Assembly: GCA_900472295.1 (NCBI GenBank)
Contig: UCIA01000002.1
Span: forward strand, 310,001-374,000
Length of the DNA: 64,000 nt
Origin: Hyphomicrobiales bacterium
Lineage (GTDB): Bacteria; Pseudomonadota; Alphaproteobacteria; Rhizobiales; Rhizobiaceae
Direction: 5' to 3'
Shown: positions 36,567 through 46,856 of the stretch, piece after piece
How positions within the stretch are numbered: the stretch's first letter is position 1
How the letters are laid out: each line of letters starts with the position of its first letter
The notes under the pieces: generated by a model
Databases searched by the model: none
What the model was told of the DNA's origin: nothing
The model's input: the letters and a program-made list of their open reading frames with translations, nothing else
Program-made: the position numbers and the translations under genes

Positions 36567-37138
36567 CAGTGGCCATCCCAATGGCTGGAGTCGTGACGGA
36601 TATCCGGCCGGCCGGAAATGCGCGACAGCAGGGAACCGTGCGCGGCGCCCTTGGCCATGGCATGCGCGGTGGCGCTGCTTTCGGCCTCGCGCAAAACCAT
36701 GCCGGCAAGGGCTGACCGGCGCTCGGCGAGCATGGCGACATAGGAGGCCAGAAGTGCCGTCAGTTGCACGGCGACCACCATGAACAGGCCGTTGATGCCT
36801 TGCGCGGCGCCACCGATCAGGATCAGCGACAACACGGCCGAAGCCGAAATGAAGGCGGTGCGCGCCACGCTGTCGACCCCGTCCAGGCTCGCTGCGGCGT
36901 TAACCAAACTCTCGACGAAGACCCAGCAAAACAGCACGGCCACGACCAGCAACGCGATGGCGAGCGGCGCCACGACGGCGGCGTTATCGAGATCGACCAG
37001 ATGATTGTTTTCGACGGCGACGCCGAGCACGCCCAAAGCCCCCGCAACGCCGCGGTTTCCATCGACGCAGATGAACGCCAGCAGGGCGAAAACCACCGCC
37101 CAGTGCAAGGCCAGAAAAGAGGTCAAAATGGGCCGCAT
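36566..37138 (-). CDS. Multi-pass membrane protein of unknown function
   Basis: The 190-residue product begins MRPILTSFLALHWAVVFALL and has four or five hydrophobic segments up to about residue 150, then a polar C-terminal tail with RISGRPDIRHDSSHWDGH. No family was recognised. It is co-translated with the small downstream protein through a TGATG overlap, so the two may form a membrane pair. The longer frame from 37201 adds residues that do not look like a membrane protein start. Confidence 0.62.
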   Translation of the reverse strand: MRPILTSFLALHWAVVFALLAFICVDGNRGVAGALGVLGVAVENNHLVDLDNAAVVAPLAIALLVVAVLFCWVFVESLVNAAASLDGVDSVARTAFISASAVLSLILIGGAAQGINGLFMVVAVQLTALLASYVAMLAERRSALAGMVLREAESSATAHAMAKGAAHGSLLSRISGRPDIRHDSSHWDGH

Positions 37139-37265
37139 GGCATTCCTGCTTTGGAGACAAAGACAGTGGGGTCTGCAGCCCGCCGCTGCAATGGAAACCA
37201 TTTGTTAAGGTTAACGGCTGTCCACAGGCGGCGGTAAATTCACGGTGAAGCCCTTCCGGCCAGCT

Positions 37266-38894
37266 TCAGTTCACCGGCGGATAGAGCGTGTCGATGATCA
37301 TGCGGGCATCGTGGCGCGAATCGAGCATGCCGTAAGTGTTGCGCCACTGGCCGGCTAGCCGCGTCTCGACGAAGGCGTCCGCAATCCGCCCTGCCCCGAG
37401 CCGGCGAAGCTCTGCCGCCGCCGCCGACAGCGCCAGCTGTTCGGTGAGCAGACGCGCCGACCCCTCATCCGTACCGGCGACCTGCATGGCCGCTTTGAGC
37501 ACGCCGATCGTGCCGCGTCCGCCGGCGCCGAGGTCGCGGTCGATGCCGGCCAGAACCTCCTCGAACAGGCCGGGCGCGCGGCCAAGCACCCGCAGCACGT
37601 CGAGCGCCATGACATTGCCCGACCCTTCCCAGATCGCGTTGACCGGGGCTTCTCGATAGTAGCGGGCAAGCGGCGCTTCCTCGACATAGCCATTGCCGCC
37701 GAGGCATTCCATCGCCTCATAAAGCAGCGCCGGTGCGATCTTGCAAACCCAGTATTTGACCACCGGGGTCATGGCGCGGGCAAAGGCCGCCTCGCCGCGG
37801 TCGCCGGCTGCTTCGTCGAAGGAACGCGCCAGCCGGAACGACAGCGCGGTGGCGGCGGCGACGTCGAGCGCCATGTCGGCCAGCACGCGCTGCATCAGCG
37901 GCTGTTCGATCAGCGTCGAGCCACCAACCTGACGGTGGCGGGCGTGATGAACGGCCTCGGCAAGGCCAGCGCGCATGATTGCCGACGAGGCGACAGCGCA
38001 GTCGAGCCGGGTCAGCGTGACCATGTCCATGATCGTCTTCACGCCGGCGCCGGGGTCACCAACCATCTCGCCGATGGCGTTGACGAACTCGACCTCCGAA
38101 GACGCATTGGAACGGTTGCCGAGCTTGTCCTTCAACCGCTGGAAGCGGAAACCATTGCCGGTACCGTCGCCGAGGATGCGCGGGACGAGAAAGCAGGAAA
38201 GCCCTTCCGGCGCCTGTCCAAGCACGAGAAAAGCGTCCGACATCGGCGCCGACATGAACCATTTGTGGCCGGTCAGGCGATAAAAGCCGGAGCCGGCGCG
38301 CTCGGCCCGTGTGGTGTTGGCGCGCACATCGGTGCCGCCCTGCTTTTCGGTCATGCCCATGCCGAGCGTCAGCCCGGTCTTTTCGACCGGCGGCTTCTGG
38401 CTCTGGTCGTATTTGCGTGTGGTGACGCGCGGCGCCCATTCGCGAAACAGCTTTGGGCTGGCCATCAGCGCGGCCAGCGAAGCGCTGGTCATGGTGATGG
38501 GGCAGAGGTGTCCGGTCTCAAGCTCGGCGGTCAGGTAGAAGCGCGCGGCGCGCACCTGATGGCGACGTCCGATCTCGTTGTCGCCGTTTTCCCAGATCGA
38601 AGAATGCAAGCCGCCGGCGACCGAGCGGCGCATCAGCGCGTGATAGGCCGGATGGAACTCGACGAGGTCTATGCGCCGGCCCTGGCGATCATGCGTCCTG
38701 AGCTTCGGCGTCTCGACATTGGCCAGACGCGCCAGTTCCTGCGCCTCCTGGGTCAGCACGAAGCGGCCAAGCCCGTCGAGATCCTTGCGCACCGGATCGG
38801 AAAAGCGCTCGGCGAGCTGGATCAGCAACGGATCGCCCCGCCAGGCGTTGCCGCCCGTCAGCGGCGGCGGCTGGTTGGTCACGTCGTCGGTCAC
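37266..38894 (-). CDS. AidB-like acyl-CoA dehydrogenase family protein
   Basis: The 542-residue flavoprotein is of the AidB branch of acyl-CoA dehydrogenases, longer than the usual 380. It has an N-terminal extension, the FAD-contact LGMGMTEKQGGTDVRANTT (about 170-188), GHKWFMSAPMSDAF (about 200-213) and the C-terminal LGGNGYVEEAPLARYYREAPVNAIWEGSGNV region (cited in part) with the Glu base. E. coli AidB is induced by alkylating agents and binds DNA, but its activity is debated. The start is GTG at 38894, after AAGGA. Single gene, divergent from pyrB. Confidence 0.9.
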   Translation of the reverse strand: MTDDVTNQPPPLTGGNAWRGDPLLIQLAERFSDPVRKDLDGLGRFVLTQEAQELARLANVETPKLRTHDRQGRRIDLVEFHPAYHALMRRSVAGGLHSSIWENGDNEIGRRHQVRAARFYLTAELETGHLCPITMTSASLAALMASPKLFREWAPRVTTRKYDQSQKPPVEKTGLTLGMGMTEKQGGTDVRANTTRAERAGSGFYRLTGHKWFMSAPMSDAFLVLGQAPEGLSCFLVPRILGDGTGNGFRFQRLKDKLGNRSNASSEVEFVNAIGEMVGDPGAGVKTIMDMVTLTRLDCAVASSAIMRAGLAEAVHHARHRQVGGSTLIEQPLMQRVLADMALDVAAATALSFRLARSFDEAAGDRGEAAFARAMTPVVKYWVCKIAPALLYEAMECLGGNGYVEEAPLARYYREAPVNAIWEGSGNVMALDVLRVLGRAPGLFEEVLAGIDRDLGAGGRGTIGVLKAAMQVAGTDEGSARLLTEQLALSAAAAELRRLGAGRIADAFVETRLAGQWRNTYGMLDSRHDARMIIDTLYPPVN

Positions 38895-39051
38895 GTATTG
38901 TCCTTATGTTACGAAGGCTTCGAATCCGAAGCCATCGGCTAGATATAGTCAAGCTGGCCGGCGCGCGCGACGAAAATACCGGGGAGAAAGGCCGCAATCC
39001 CAAGCTGACGCTTGCGGCAAGGAATTCTCCCCCCTATAGCAGCGCCTTGAG

Positions 39052-40017
39052 ATGACCGACGCTTCGTCCCTGCCGCTTTACCCTCACCGCCATCTTCTGG
39101 GCATCCGCGATCTTTCCCCCGCCGATATCGAGCTTTTGCTCGACCGGGCCGATCGCGCCGTAGCCATTTCCCGGCAGTCCGAGAAAAAAACCTCGACGCT
39201 GCGCGGCCGCACCCAGATCAATCTTTTCTACGAAGCATCGACGCGCACGCAATCGTCGTTCGAGCTGGCCGGAAAGCGGCTTGGCGCCGATGTCATGAAC
39301 ATGTCGGTGGCAAGCTCTTCAGTGAAGAAGGGCGAGACGCTGATCGACACGGCGATGACGCTCAACGCCATGCGCCCCGACATTTTGATCATCCGCCACC
39401 AGTCGGCGGGCGCCGCTGCCTTGTTGGCGCAGAAAGTCGGCTGCTCGGTGGTCAATGCCGGCGATGGCGCCCATGAGCACCCGACGCAGGCGCTGCTCGA
39501 CGCGCTGACCATCCGCCGCGCCAAGGGGCCGCTGTCGAAGCTGATCGTGGCGATCTGCGGCGACATCCTGCATTCGCGCGTGGCACGCTCCAACATCATG
39601 CTCTTGAATGCGCTTGGCGCGCAGGTGCGCGTCGTGGCGCCCTCGACGCTTTTGCCGTCCGGCATCGAGAAAATGGGCGTCATTGTCTCGCGCTCGATGG
39701 CCGAAGGGCTGAAAGGCGCCGACGTTGTGATGATGCTGCGCCTGCAGCGCGAGCGCATGGAAGGCGCCTTCGTGCCTTCGGTGCGCGAATATTTCCGCTA
39801 TTTCGGTCTCGATGCCGAAAAGCTTAAGGCGGCCAAGGAAGGCGCGCTGGTCATGCATCCCGGGCCGATGAACCGCGGCGTCGAGATTGCCTCTGAAATC
39901 GCCGACGGCCCGCAAAGCGTCATCCAGGAACAGGTCGAGATGGGTGTCGCCGTGCGCATGGCGGTGATGGAAGCGCTGCTTGATCCCCGCCGCAACGCAG
40001 AGGGCCGTGGCGCATGA
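39052..40017 (+). CDS. pyrB: Aspartate carbamoyltransferase catalytic subunit
   Basis: PyrB joins carbamoyl phosphate and aspartate in pyrimidine synthesis. The 321-residue protein has the carbamoyl phosphate site [21 protein letters not shown] (about 57-77; the STRT loop is intact), the [14 protein letters not shown] loop (about 86-99) and the aspartate region with [12 protein letters not shown] (about 267-278). No regulatory chain gene (pyrI) is present. It overlaps the downstream dihydroorotase-like gene by four bases, which is the arrangement in which the second protein is a structural partner of the enzyme in Pseudomonas. Confidence 0.96.
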   Translation: MTDASSLPLYPHRHLLGIRDLSPADIELLLDRADRAVAISRQSEKKTSTLRGRTQINLFYEASTRTQSSFELAGKRLGADVMNMSVASSSVKKGETLIDTAMTLNAMRPDILIIRHQSAGAAALLAQKVGCSVVNAGDGAHEHPTQALLDALTIRRAKGPLSKLIVAICGDILHSRVARSNIMLLNALGAQVRVVAPSTLLPSGIEKMGVIVSRSMAEGLKGADVVMMLRLQRERMEGAFVPSVREYFRYFGLDAEKLKAAKEGALVMHPGPMNRGVEIASEIADGPQSVIQEQVEMGVAVRMAVMEALLDPRRNAEGRGA

Positions 40018-41300
40018 GCACGACGGTCTTTGAACGCGCCCGCATCGTCGACCCGTCACGCGGTATCGACGAGATCGGCACCGTCATCGTCGAAGGCAAG
40101 AAGATCGTTGCCGCCGGCAAAACCGCCTTGAACCAGGGCGCGCCGGCGGGAGCCATTGTCGTCGACTGTGCCGGCAAGGCGATCATTCCCGGCCTGATCG
40201 ACAGCAGAGTCTTCATCGGCGAACCAGGCGGCGAGCATCGCGAGACCATCGCTTCGGCAAGCGTTGCGGCGGCGGCCGGCGGCGTCACCTCTGTTGTCAT
40301 GATGCCCGACACCGATCCGGTGATCGACAATGTCGCGCTGGTCGAATTCGTGCTGCGCACCGCCCGCGACACGGCAATCGTCAATATCTTTCCGGCGGCG
40401 GCGATCACCAAGGGCCTGGCCGGCCGCGAGATGACCGAGTTCGGCCTGCTGCGCGAGGCCGGCGCGGTCGCCTTTACCGATGGCCGCCACACAATATCCA
40501 GCGCGCTGGTGATGCGCCGGGCGCTGACCTACGCCCGCGATTTCGGCGGCGTCATCGCGCATGAGACGCAGGATGGCGACCTCGCCTCATCAGGTGTGAT
40601 GAATGAAGGCCTTTATGCCAGCTGGCTCGGCCTTGCCGGGATCCCGCGCGAGGCCGAGTCCATCCCGCTGGAGCGCGACCTGGCGCTGGCACGGCTGACG
40701 CGCGGCGCCTATCACGCCGCCAAGATCTCGACCGAGATGGCGGCGCAGGCGATAGTTCGGGCGAAAGCCGACCAGGCCAATGTCACGGCCGGCGTTGCGA
40801 TCCACAATTTGTCGCTCAACGAGAACGATGTTGGGGAATACCGCACGTTCTTCCGGCTGACGCCGCCTTTGCGTGCGGAAGAAGACCGGTTGGCCATGAT
40901 CGAAGCGGTCAAGGACGGCACGATCGACATCATCGTCTCCTCGCATGACCCGCAGGATGTCGACACCAAGCGCCTGCCCTTCGCCGATGCCGCCGCCGGC
41001 GCGATCGGGCTGGAGACGCTGCTGGGCGCGGCGTTGCGGCTCTATCACAATGGCGATGTGCCTCTGCTCAGGCTGATCGAGACGCTGTCGACCGCGCCGG
41101 CCAAACTGTTCGGCCTGCCGGGCGGCACGTTGAAGCCGGGCGCGCCGGCCGATCTCGCGCTCATCGACCTCGAAGAACCCTGGATCGTCAGCGAAAGCGG
41201 CATCCGTTCACGCTCGAAAAACACCTGCTTCGAGGGTGCGCGGCTGCAAGGCATGGTCTTGCAAACGCTTGTGGCCGGCCGCACAGTGTTTTCGGCTTAG
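40014..41300 (+). CDS. Dihydroorotase-like protein lacking metal ligands (PyrC-prime type)
   Basis: The 428-residue protein has the amidohydrolase barrel of type I dihydroorotases, but key positions are changed. The HxH-R motif expected after GLID is SRVFIGE (Arg65, Phe67, Gly69 in place of His, His, Arg). The late TDHAPH motif is SSHDPQD, and the middle HVS-type histidine is replaced in HAAKIS. It is therefore very unlikely to be an active zinc enzyme. In Pseudomonas a comparable inactive homologue is needed for assembly of aspartate carbamoyltransferase; coupling to pyrB here by a four-base overlap suggests the same. An active pyrC must lie elsewhere. Confidence 0.9.
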   Translation: MSTTVFERARIVDPSRGIDEIGTVIVEGKKIVAAGKTALNQGAPAGAIVVDCAGKAIIPGLIDSRVFIGEPGGEHRETIASASVAAAAGGVTSVVMMPDTDPVIDNVALVEFVLRTARDTAIVNIFPAAAITKGLAGREMTEFGLLREAGAVAFTDGRHTISSALVMRRALTYARDFGGVIAHETQDGDLASSGVMNEGLYASWLGLAGIPREAESIPLERDLALARLTRGAYHAAKISTEMAAQAIVRAKADQANVTAGVAIHNLSLNENDVGEYRTFFRLTPPLRAEEDRLAMIEAVKDGTIDIIVSSHDPQDVDTKRLPFADAAAGAIGLETLLGAALRLYHNGDVPLLRLIETLSTAPAKLFGLPGGTLKPGAPADLALIDLEEPWIVSESGIRSRSKNTCFEGARLQGMVLQTLVAGRTVFSA

Positions 41301-41356
41301 ACTGATCGCGGCGCATCGCAGGTCGATCCGCTGTCGGGGAATTGCGGGGGGAAACA

Positions 41357-41944
41357 ATGAGTTACACCATCATCCTGGCACTGCTGTTCGGCTATCTCCT
41401 CGGCTCGATTCCCTTCGGCCTGTTGCTCACCCGCGCCGCCGGCCTCGGCGATGTGCGCAAGATCGGTTCCGGCAATATCGGCGCCACCAATGTGCTGCGC
41501 ACCGGCAACAAGGGCCTGGCTGCCGCGACGCTGGTGCTTGACGCGCTGAAGGGGACGGCAGCGGTGGTGATCGCTCGCCATTATGGTCACGACCTTGGAC
41601 TATGGGCAGGCCTTGGCGCCTTCCTTGGCCATCTCTTCCCGATCTGGCTCGGCTTCAAGGGCGGCAAGGGTGTCGCCACCTATCTCGGCGTGCTGATCGG
41701 CCTCGGCTGGCATGTGGCGCTGATCTTCATGGTCGTCTGGCTGGCGATGGCGTTTATCTTCCGCTATTCGTCGCTGGCGGCGCTGACGGCGGCGGTCGTC
41801 GTACCGATCGCGCTTTATCTCTGGAGCACGCCGCAGACAGCAGCACTGTTCCTGGTGATGAGCCTGATCGTCATTTTCAAGCACCGCGAAAATATCTCCA
41901 GACTTCTCGCCGGCAGCGAGGGCAAGATCGGAGCCAAGGGTTGA
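41357..41944 (+). CDS. plsY: Glycerol-3-phosphate acyltransferase PlsY
   Basis: PlsY moves an acyl chain from acyl phosphate to glycerol 3-phosphate in the inner membrane. The 195 residues have about five hydrophobic segments and the three conserved cytosolic motifs: [10 protein letters not shown] (about 12-21), [16 protein letters not shown] (about 35-50) and [13 protein letters not shown] (about 99-111). The ATG at 41357 is preferred to a TTG at 41342. Its stop overlaps the dprA start as TTGA. Four genes, pyrB to dprA, run in the same direction here. Confidence 0.95.
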   Translation: MSYTIILALLFGYLLGSIPFGLLLTRAAGLGDVRKIGSGNIGATNVLRTGNKGLAAATLVLDALKGTAAVVIARHYGHDLGLWAGLGAFLGHLFPIWLGFKGGKGVATYLGVLIGLGWHVALIFMVVWLAMAFIFRYSSLAALTAAVVVPIALYLWSTPQTAALFLVMSLIVIFKHRENISRLLAGSEGKIGAKG

Positions 41945-43083
41945 GCAAGCCTGCCGTCGGGCCGCGCCTCAGCGACCGGCAGCGGCTGAGCTGGATTCGG
42001 CTGATCCGCACACAAAATGTCGGCCCGGCCTCGTTTCGCGAATTGGTCAACCGCTTCGGATCGGCCGAGTCGGCATTGGAGATGCTGCCCGAGCTGATGA
42101 TTTCGGGCGGCGCCCGAAAAATTGTCCGCATTCCTTCCGTCGAGGAAGCCGAAGCGGAGCTCGAAGCAGCCGGCGAGGCCGGCGCCCGCTTCGTTGGCAT
42201 CGGCGAGGCCGATTATCCGCCGATGCTGAAAAACATGGACAATCCGCCGCCGCTGATTGCCATGAAAGGCGAGGCCGCCGTGTTCCGCCTGCCCGCGGTC
42301 GCCATCGTCGGCGCCCGCAACGCATCGCTGGCCGGGATCAAGATGGCGCGCATGCTGGCAGCGGATCTTGGCCGCGACGGCTATGCCATCGTGTCCGGAC
42401 TGGCGCGCGGCATCGACACGGCGGCACACCAGGGCAGTCTCTCCACGGGCACGATTGGGGTGCTGGCCGGCGGGCTCGATGTCCCCTACCCGCCTGAAAA
42501 TATCGGCCTGTGCAATGATATTGCCGAGCGCGGCGGCGCCGTCATTTCTGAAATGCCGTTCGGCTGGCAGCCACGGGCGCAGGATTTTCCGCGCCGCAAC
42601 CGGCTTGTCGCGGGTGCAGCACTCGGACTGGTGGTGATCGAGGCGGCGCAACGCTCGGGTTCGCTGATCAGCGCACGCCTTGCCGGTGAAATGGGCCGGC
42701 TGGTCTTTGCCGTTCCCGGTTCGCCGCTCGATCCGCGCTGCTCCGGCTCCAACGGCCTGCTCAAGGACGGCGCCACCCTGGTCACCGAGGCAGCCGATGT
42801 TTCCGGCGCGATCGCACCTCTGGCCGGCAAGCGGACGCCAAGGGCAACGCCCTCGCAACCGGAAAAGGCGCCTGACCTTTTCGCAACGCCACCGCCCGGA
42901 GAGAACGAGCGCGCCGGCGTACTGGAAGTGCTGGGACCAACGCCGGTGGCGGTGGACGAGATCATCCGCCACACCGGCCTCAACGCCGCTCAGGTGTCCA
43001 TGGTGCTTTTGGAACTCGACCTCGCCGGCCGCATCGAGCGCCACGCCGGCGGCAATGTTTCGCTGGTGTTCGGAAGCCCCTGA
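41941..43083 (+). CDS. dprA: DNA-processing protein DprA
   Basis: DprA loads RecA on incoming single-stranded DNA during transformation and also protects DNA in non-competent bacteria. The 380 residues contain an N-terminal helix-hairpin-like domain with [19 protein letters not shown] (about 21-39), the Rossmann-type core with [16 protein letters not shown] (about 120-135), [18 protein letters not shown] (about 149-166) and [12 protein letters not shown], and a C-terminal winged helix (about 315-380). The start is TTG at 41941, overlapping the plsY stop. The open frame upstream to 41602 is inside plsY and not used. Confidence 0.93.
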   Translation: MSKPAVGPRLSDRQRLSWIRLIRTQNVGPASFRELVNRFGSAESALEMLPELMISGGARKIVRIPSVEEAEAELEAAGEAGARFVGIGEADYPPMLKNMDNPPPLIAMKGEAAVFRLPAVAIVGARNASLAGIKMARMLAADLGRDGYAIVSGLARGIDTAAHQGSLSTGTIGVLAGGLDVPYPPENIGLCNDIAERGGAVISEMPFGWQPRAQDFPRRNRLVAGAALGLVVIEAAQRSGSLISARLAGEMGRLVFAVPGSPLDPRCSGSNGLLKDGATLVTEAADVSGAIAPLAGKRTPRATPSQPEKAPDLFATPPPGENERAGVLEVLGPTPVAVDEIIRHTGLNAAQVSMVLLELDLAGRIERHAGGNVSLVFGSP

Positions 43084-43095
43084 ATCTCCTGTCGG

Positions 43096-44238
43096 CTAGC
43101 GGAACAGGTACTTGGACACTTCCGGATTGCCGCGGCGCCACATCACATTGTCCAGAAAATAGTGATGCACGTTGATGAAGATCAGCACGATGAAGAAGAA
43201 CAGCGATGACCCCAGGACTTCCCTGTCATAGGGAACAAGCGCCGTGAGCGCGGACGGGATCAGCGAGAAACCGAGATAGCCCAGTGCGGTGCCGCCGACG
43301 ATAAATCCCAGCAGCCGAAACCTGTAGAGCGGCCCGAGAAAGGACAATATCCTGGGTTGCGGATCGTTTGCCGCGTCCGAGCTGTCGCGCTCGACATTGG
43401 TCTGATACCGCCAGACCACCGCGAGATACTGCAGCGAGTGGAGCGCCGGCACCACCAGCAGCCAGAGCGGGTTTATTCTCACGATCAGGATCCAGAGATA
43501 GAGCGACGCGACATAGGCCACGGTGCCGTTATACGGCAGCTTGCCGCCGTTCTTTCGCCAGCGATTGATCAACATCAAAACCGTGACCGCTGTCGACGCA
43601 ATGGCCGCCCAAAGGGCAATGTCGGTGATCCAGGACGGAGCCGCGAACGTGTAATAGTCCAGGCCGTAATATTTGCCCTGGGTGACCGCCGTGTTGGTCT
43701 GCAGCCACGACAGGATCCACACGGCATAGGAGTTGACCAACAGCACCTTCTTGTCGCGGTCGTCGAAGAATTTGCGCTTCAGCACCGCATCCACCATCAG
43801 CATGCCGTAGCCCTGCTTGACGTAATGCCAGCCGACGAAAAAGAACATGGCGTTGGTGGCGTAGCCGAGCAGGCGGGTGTTTGCCGCCGCAGCGCCATAG
43901 GCAAAGAACCCCGCCATGAGCAGCGGCACGACGATGCCCGCGAAGATGTAGCGCAGTTGCAGGCTCCGGTCGTAGCCGTCGCCGGTCACCTTGCGCCCGA
44001 AATTGCGGTAGAAAAGCTGGTAGGAGTGGGCGAAGTGAGGATAATTCACGACATAGGCCACGAACACCATAGTCGCGGCCAAGGGGCCTTCATACTCCAG
44101 CGGCACCAGAAACAGCACCGGCAGAATAAGAAACGCGCTGCCGCCAAGCATCAGGAAATCGGTGACCGGACCGAACAGGTACTTTTGCGGTGTCGCGGCC
44201 TTGGGAGCTACAGCATCCGCCGAAAGCTGAAGTGTCAT
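43096..44238 (-). CDS. Multi-pass membrane protein of unknown function
   Basis: The 380-residue protein has about eight to ten hydrophobic segments and histidine-containing positions inside them: YVVNYPHFAHSYQL (about 64-77), FVGWHYVKQGYGML (about 137-150), VPALHSLQYLAVVWRYQ (about 265-281) and FINVHHYFLDNVMW (about 352-365). Several such His residues in membrane helices resemble fatty-acid-desaturase or heme/metal membrane enzymes, but no standard histidine box was found. The ATG at 44238 follows a GGAGGG element. I could not assign a family with certainty; homologues exist in rhizobia and cyanobacteria as far as I recall. Confidence 0.7.
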   Translation of the reverse strand: MTLQLSADAVAPKAATPQKYLFGPVTDFLMLGGSAFLILPVLFLVPLEYEGPLAATMVFVAYVVNYPHFAHSYQLFYRNFGRKVTGDGYDRSLQLRYIFAGIVVPLLMAGFFAYGAAAANTRLLGYATNAMFFFVGWHYVKQGYGMLMVDAVLKRKFFDDRDKKVLLVNSYAVWILSWLQTNTAVTQGKYYGLDYYTFAAPSWITDIALWAAIASTAVTVLMLINRWRKNGGKLPYNGTVAYVASLYLWILIVRINPLWLLVVPALHSLQYLAVVWRYQTNVERDSSDAANDPQPRILSFLGPLYRFRLLGFIVGGTALGYLGFSLIPSALTALVPYDREVLGSSLFFFIVLIFINVHHYFLDNVMWRRGNPEVSKYLFR

Positions 44239-44357
44239 GTCAGAACCCTCCCCTGGGAGGAGTGAGTTTAGCCAGCGACCAGCCTGCCGACAAGTTGGCC
44301 ATCGACCCTGCACTCGACGCGGGCCCTCGGTTCGTCTTGTTATTTTGCGAGTTGTTT

Positions 44358-44433
44358 TGGTGAGCGCGATGGGATTCGAACCCATGACCTACTGATTAAA
44401 AGTCAGTTGCTCTACCGGCTGAGCTACGCGCTC
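44358..44433 (-). tRNA. tRNA-Lys (anticodon TTT)
   Basis: Read on the minus strand, GAGCGCG pairs with CGCGCTC in the acceptor stem, followed by discriminator A and an encoded CCA. The D arm TAGCTCAGCCGGTAGAGC, an anticodon arm ACTGACTTTTAATCAGT with TTT in the loop, and the T arm with GGTTCGAATCC are all present. The 76-base length is normal. Confidence 0.97.
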
Positions 44434-44756
44434 CCGCGGGCTTGAAAAGGCGGCCCTCGAAATTGCGCGGAACATAGGGAGAGTGCCGCGACCGGTCAAC
44501 CGGAAAAAGACGGCTCTCGCGCCGAGGTTTTTGCCATCGACAAACGCCCCTCGAATTGCCATCGCACAACATCAGCTGAGCCACTTCCGCAACCCGCGCC
44601 AAGCCTCAACCAACGAGCGGTCGAGACAGGTCTCTCATCACGGGTTGAATTGGAGAAACATTACAAATCAGTAACTTACTGTTTCGGCGGAACCATCGCA
44701 CTACCCGTCCGTTGTCTCCCCACAAGGGACGTCAACCACCCTTCAAGGAGAAGATC
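44434..44756. other. Intergenic region between tRNA-Lys and the BA14K gene
   Basis: No coding frame with family resemblance was found in these 323 bases. The left part holds the tRNA promoter. The right part, from about 44640, is AT-rich (AATTGGAGAAACATTACAAA) and must contain the promoter of the BA14K gene, though no clear -35/-10 pair was seen. An AAGGAG ribosome-binding site precedes the gene. Confidence 0.6.
44471..44499 (-). promoter_or_regulatory. Candidate tRNA-Lys promoter
   Basis: TTGACC (44499-44494) and TATGTT (44476-44471) are 17 bases apart on the minus strand, about 37 bases before the mature tRNA 5' end. Confidence 0.65.
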
Positions 44757-45254
44757 ATGAACAAGATCGCAACGGGCTTGCTGGCGACCACACTGTCAAT
44801 TTCCTTCGCGGCCGCAGCGGTTATGCCGGCCGACGCAGCCCAGATGTTTGTGCCGCAGGCAACGGCGACGCCGTCTGACATCGTCAATGTCGGCGAGTCA
44901 CGCTATGACCAGTGGCGCCAAGGCAAGCGCCAGTTCAAGGGCAACCGCGATTTCCGGGGTGGGCGTAATTTTGCCCGCAACAACAATGACGGCCCCTACT
45001 GGAATGGCCATCGCGGCTCGCGCCATTATCGCAACGGCTATCGTCGTCACGGCGATTTCTGGTTCCCGGCTGGTGCTTTCATCGCCGGCGCGCTGATCAC
45101 GGGTGCGATCGTCAACAACAACAACCAGAACCGCGTCTACCAGGGCAATTCGCATGTCCAGTGGTGCTATGACCGCTATCGGTCTTACCGCGCTTCGGAC
45201 AATACCTTCCAGCCGAACTACGGTCCTCGGGAGGAGTGTAATTCGCCCTACTGA
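44757..45254 (+). CDS. BA14K-family exported protein
   Basis: The 165-residue protein has a signal peptide (about 1-27, ending MPADA) and a long Arg/Gly/Asn-rich stretch (about 50-100, with [11 protein letters not shown] and [13 protein letters not shown]). A glycine-rich hydrophobic segment follows (about 105-120, [15 protein letters not shown]). The C-terminal signature [20 protein letters not shown] and [10 protein letters not shown] is that of the BA14K family, first noted as a Brucella immunoreactive protein with lectin-like activity. The start follows AAGGAG. The hydrophobic segment with a glycine zipper may insert in or cross the outer membrane, but this is inference. Confidence 0.88.
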   Translation: MNKIATGLLATTLSISFAAAAVMPADAAQMFVPQATATPSDIVNVGESRYDQWRQGKRQFKGNRDFRGGRNFARNNNDGPYWNGHRGSRHYRNGYRRHGDFWFPAGAFIAGALITGAIVNNNNQNRVYQGNSHVQWCYDRYRSYRASDNTFQPNYGPREECNSPY

Positions 45255-45331
45255 GTTCAGGGCGAAGTTTGAGTAGGCAGAGTGATGGAGCCCGCGCCGG
45301 CAACGGTGTGGGCTTCGTCTTTGCGCGTCCT

Positions 45332-46825
45332 TCAGGGCGCGCTCAAGGTCCTGCGCACCGCATCGCGCCAGCCGGCGAGCTTTGCCGCGCGCACCGTGAC
45401 ATCCATATCCGGCTTGAAGCGCCGCTCTAGCGCCCAGGCCTTGGCAAAATCCTTCGCCTTGGGCCACACACCCGCCTTCGAACCGGCAAGCCATGCAGCC
45501 CCCAGCGCCGTCGTCTCCAGAATGGTCGGACGGTCAACCGGCGCGTCGAGAATGTCGGCCAGCCGCTGCATGGTCCAGTCGGAGGCCACCATGCCGCCAT
45601 CGACACGAAGCACGGTTTTGGCCGATGCCCCCTTCCAGTCCTTGCGCATGGCGTCGAGCAGATCGCGCGTCTGGTAGGCGACGGCTTCGAGGGCCGCGCG
45701 GGCAAACTCGGCCGGGCCTGAATTGCGCGTCAGTCCAAAGATCGCGCCACGCGCCTCGGCGTCCCAATGCGGCGCGCCGAGGCCGACGAAAGCCGGCACC
45801 AGATAGACATTCTGCGTCGGGTCCGCGGTTGCTGCCAAAACGCCGCTGTGCTCGGCCTTGCCGATCACCTTGATGCCGTCGCGCAGCCATTGCACGGCAG
45901 CGCCGGCGATGAAGATCGAGCCTTCCAGCGCATAGGTGGTCTTGCCGTTCAGCCGGTAGGCGATGGTGGTCAACAGCCGGTTCTTCGAACGCACCAGATC
46001 CGCACCGGTGTTGAGCAGCGCGAAGCAGCCGGTGCCGTAGGTCGATTTCATCATGCCCGGCTCGAAACAGGCCTGGCCGATGGTCGCGGCGTGCTGGTCG
46101 CCGGCAACGCCAAGGATTTTTATCCCGGCGCCGAACAGGCTTTTCTCCGTCACCCCATAGTCGTCGGCGCAATCCTTCACCTCAGGCAACATCGCGCGGG
46201 GGATGCGCAGGATGGAGAGCAGTTCATCATCCCAGACATTTTTCTCTATGTTGTAGACCAGCGTGCGTGAAGCGTTGGTGGCGTCGGTGGCGTGCACCTT
46301 GCCGCCGGTCAGCCGCCAGATCAGAAAACTGTCGATGGTGCCGGCGAGCAGCTCGCCCTTCTCGGCGCGTTTCCTGGCTACCTTCACCTTGTCCAGCATC
46401 CAGGCAATCTTGGTGCCGGAAAAATAGGGATCGAGCAGCAGGCCGGTCTTTTTGGTAAAAGTCTTTTCCAGCCCCTGCTTCTTCAGTTTCTGGCAGAGCG
46501 GCGCGGTGCGGCGGTCCTGCCAGACGATGGCGTTGTGGATCGGCTTGCCGGTCGCCTTGTCCCAGATGACGACAGTCTCGCGCTGGTTGGTGATGCCGAT
46601 CGCCGCCACATCGGATGCCTCACGGCCAGCGCTCTTCAGCGCGCCTTTGACCGTGGCGACGACGCTTGCCCAGATCTCCTCCGGGTCGTGCTCGACCCAG
46701 CCGGAAGCCGGATAATGCTGGGTGAATTCCTGCTGCTTGCTGCCGGCAACCTTCATCGCACCGTCGAACAGGATCGCCCGGCTCGATGTCGTGCCCTGGT
46801 CGATCGCAAGGATGTATCCGGTCAT
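45332..46825 (-). CDS. glpK: Glycerol kinase
   Basis: GlpK phosphorylates glycerol taken up by the transporter encoded upstream. The 497 residues have the FGGY-kinase signatures [15 protein letters not shown] at the start (phosphate loop), [30 protein letters not shown] near residue 80 (cited in part; contains glycerol-contact Arg-Glu), and [17 protein letters not shown] near 410. Size is normal. It is the last gene of the glp group, 89 bases after glpV across a stem-loop. Inhibition by fructose bisphosphate cannot be judged from sequence here. Confidence 0.97.
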   Translation of the reverse strand: MTGYILAIDQGTTSSRAILFDGAMKVAGSKQQEFTQHYPASGWVEHDPEEIWASVVATVKGALKSAGREASDVAAIGITNQRETVVIWDKATGKPIHNAIVWQDRRTAPLCQKLKKQGLEKTFTKKTGLLLDPYFSGTKIAWMLDKVKVARKRAEKGELLAGTIDSFLIWRLTGGKVHATDATNASRTLVYNIEKNVWDDELLSILRIPRAMLPEVKDCADDYGVTEKSLFGAGIKILGVAGDQHAATIGQACFEPGMMKSTYGTGCFALLNTGADLVRSKNRLLTTIAYRLNGKTTYALEGSIFIAGAAVQWLRDGIKVIGKAEHSGVLAATADPTQNVYLVPAFVGLGAPHWDAEARGAIFGLTRNSGPAEFARAALEAVAYQTRDLLDAMRKDWKGASAKTVLRVDGGMVASDWTMQRLADILDAPVDRPTILETTALGAAWLAGSKAGVWPKAKDFAKAWALERRFKPDMDVTVRAAKLAGWRDAVRRTLSAP

Positions 46826-46856
46826 TAGCCCTCCCGGTAGCTCGCTTATACAAACA

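Noticed and set aside
41602..41940. Longer dprA starting inside plsY
   Set aside because: The extra part is an alternative frame of plsY; the TTG at 41941 with the stop/start overlap fits the DprA N-terminus.
44239..44385. Upstream extension of the membrane protein gene at 43096
   Set aside because: The extension runs through the tRNA-Lys gene and loses the good ribosome-binding site before 44238.
44640..44756. A promoter for the BA14K gene
   Set aside because: The region is AT-rich, but no -35/-10 pair with correct spacing could be chosen with confidence.
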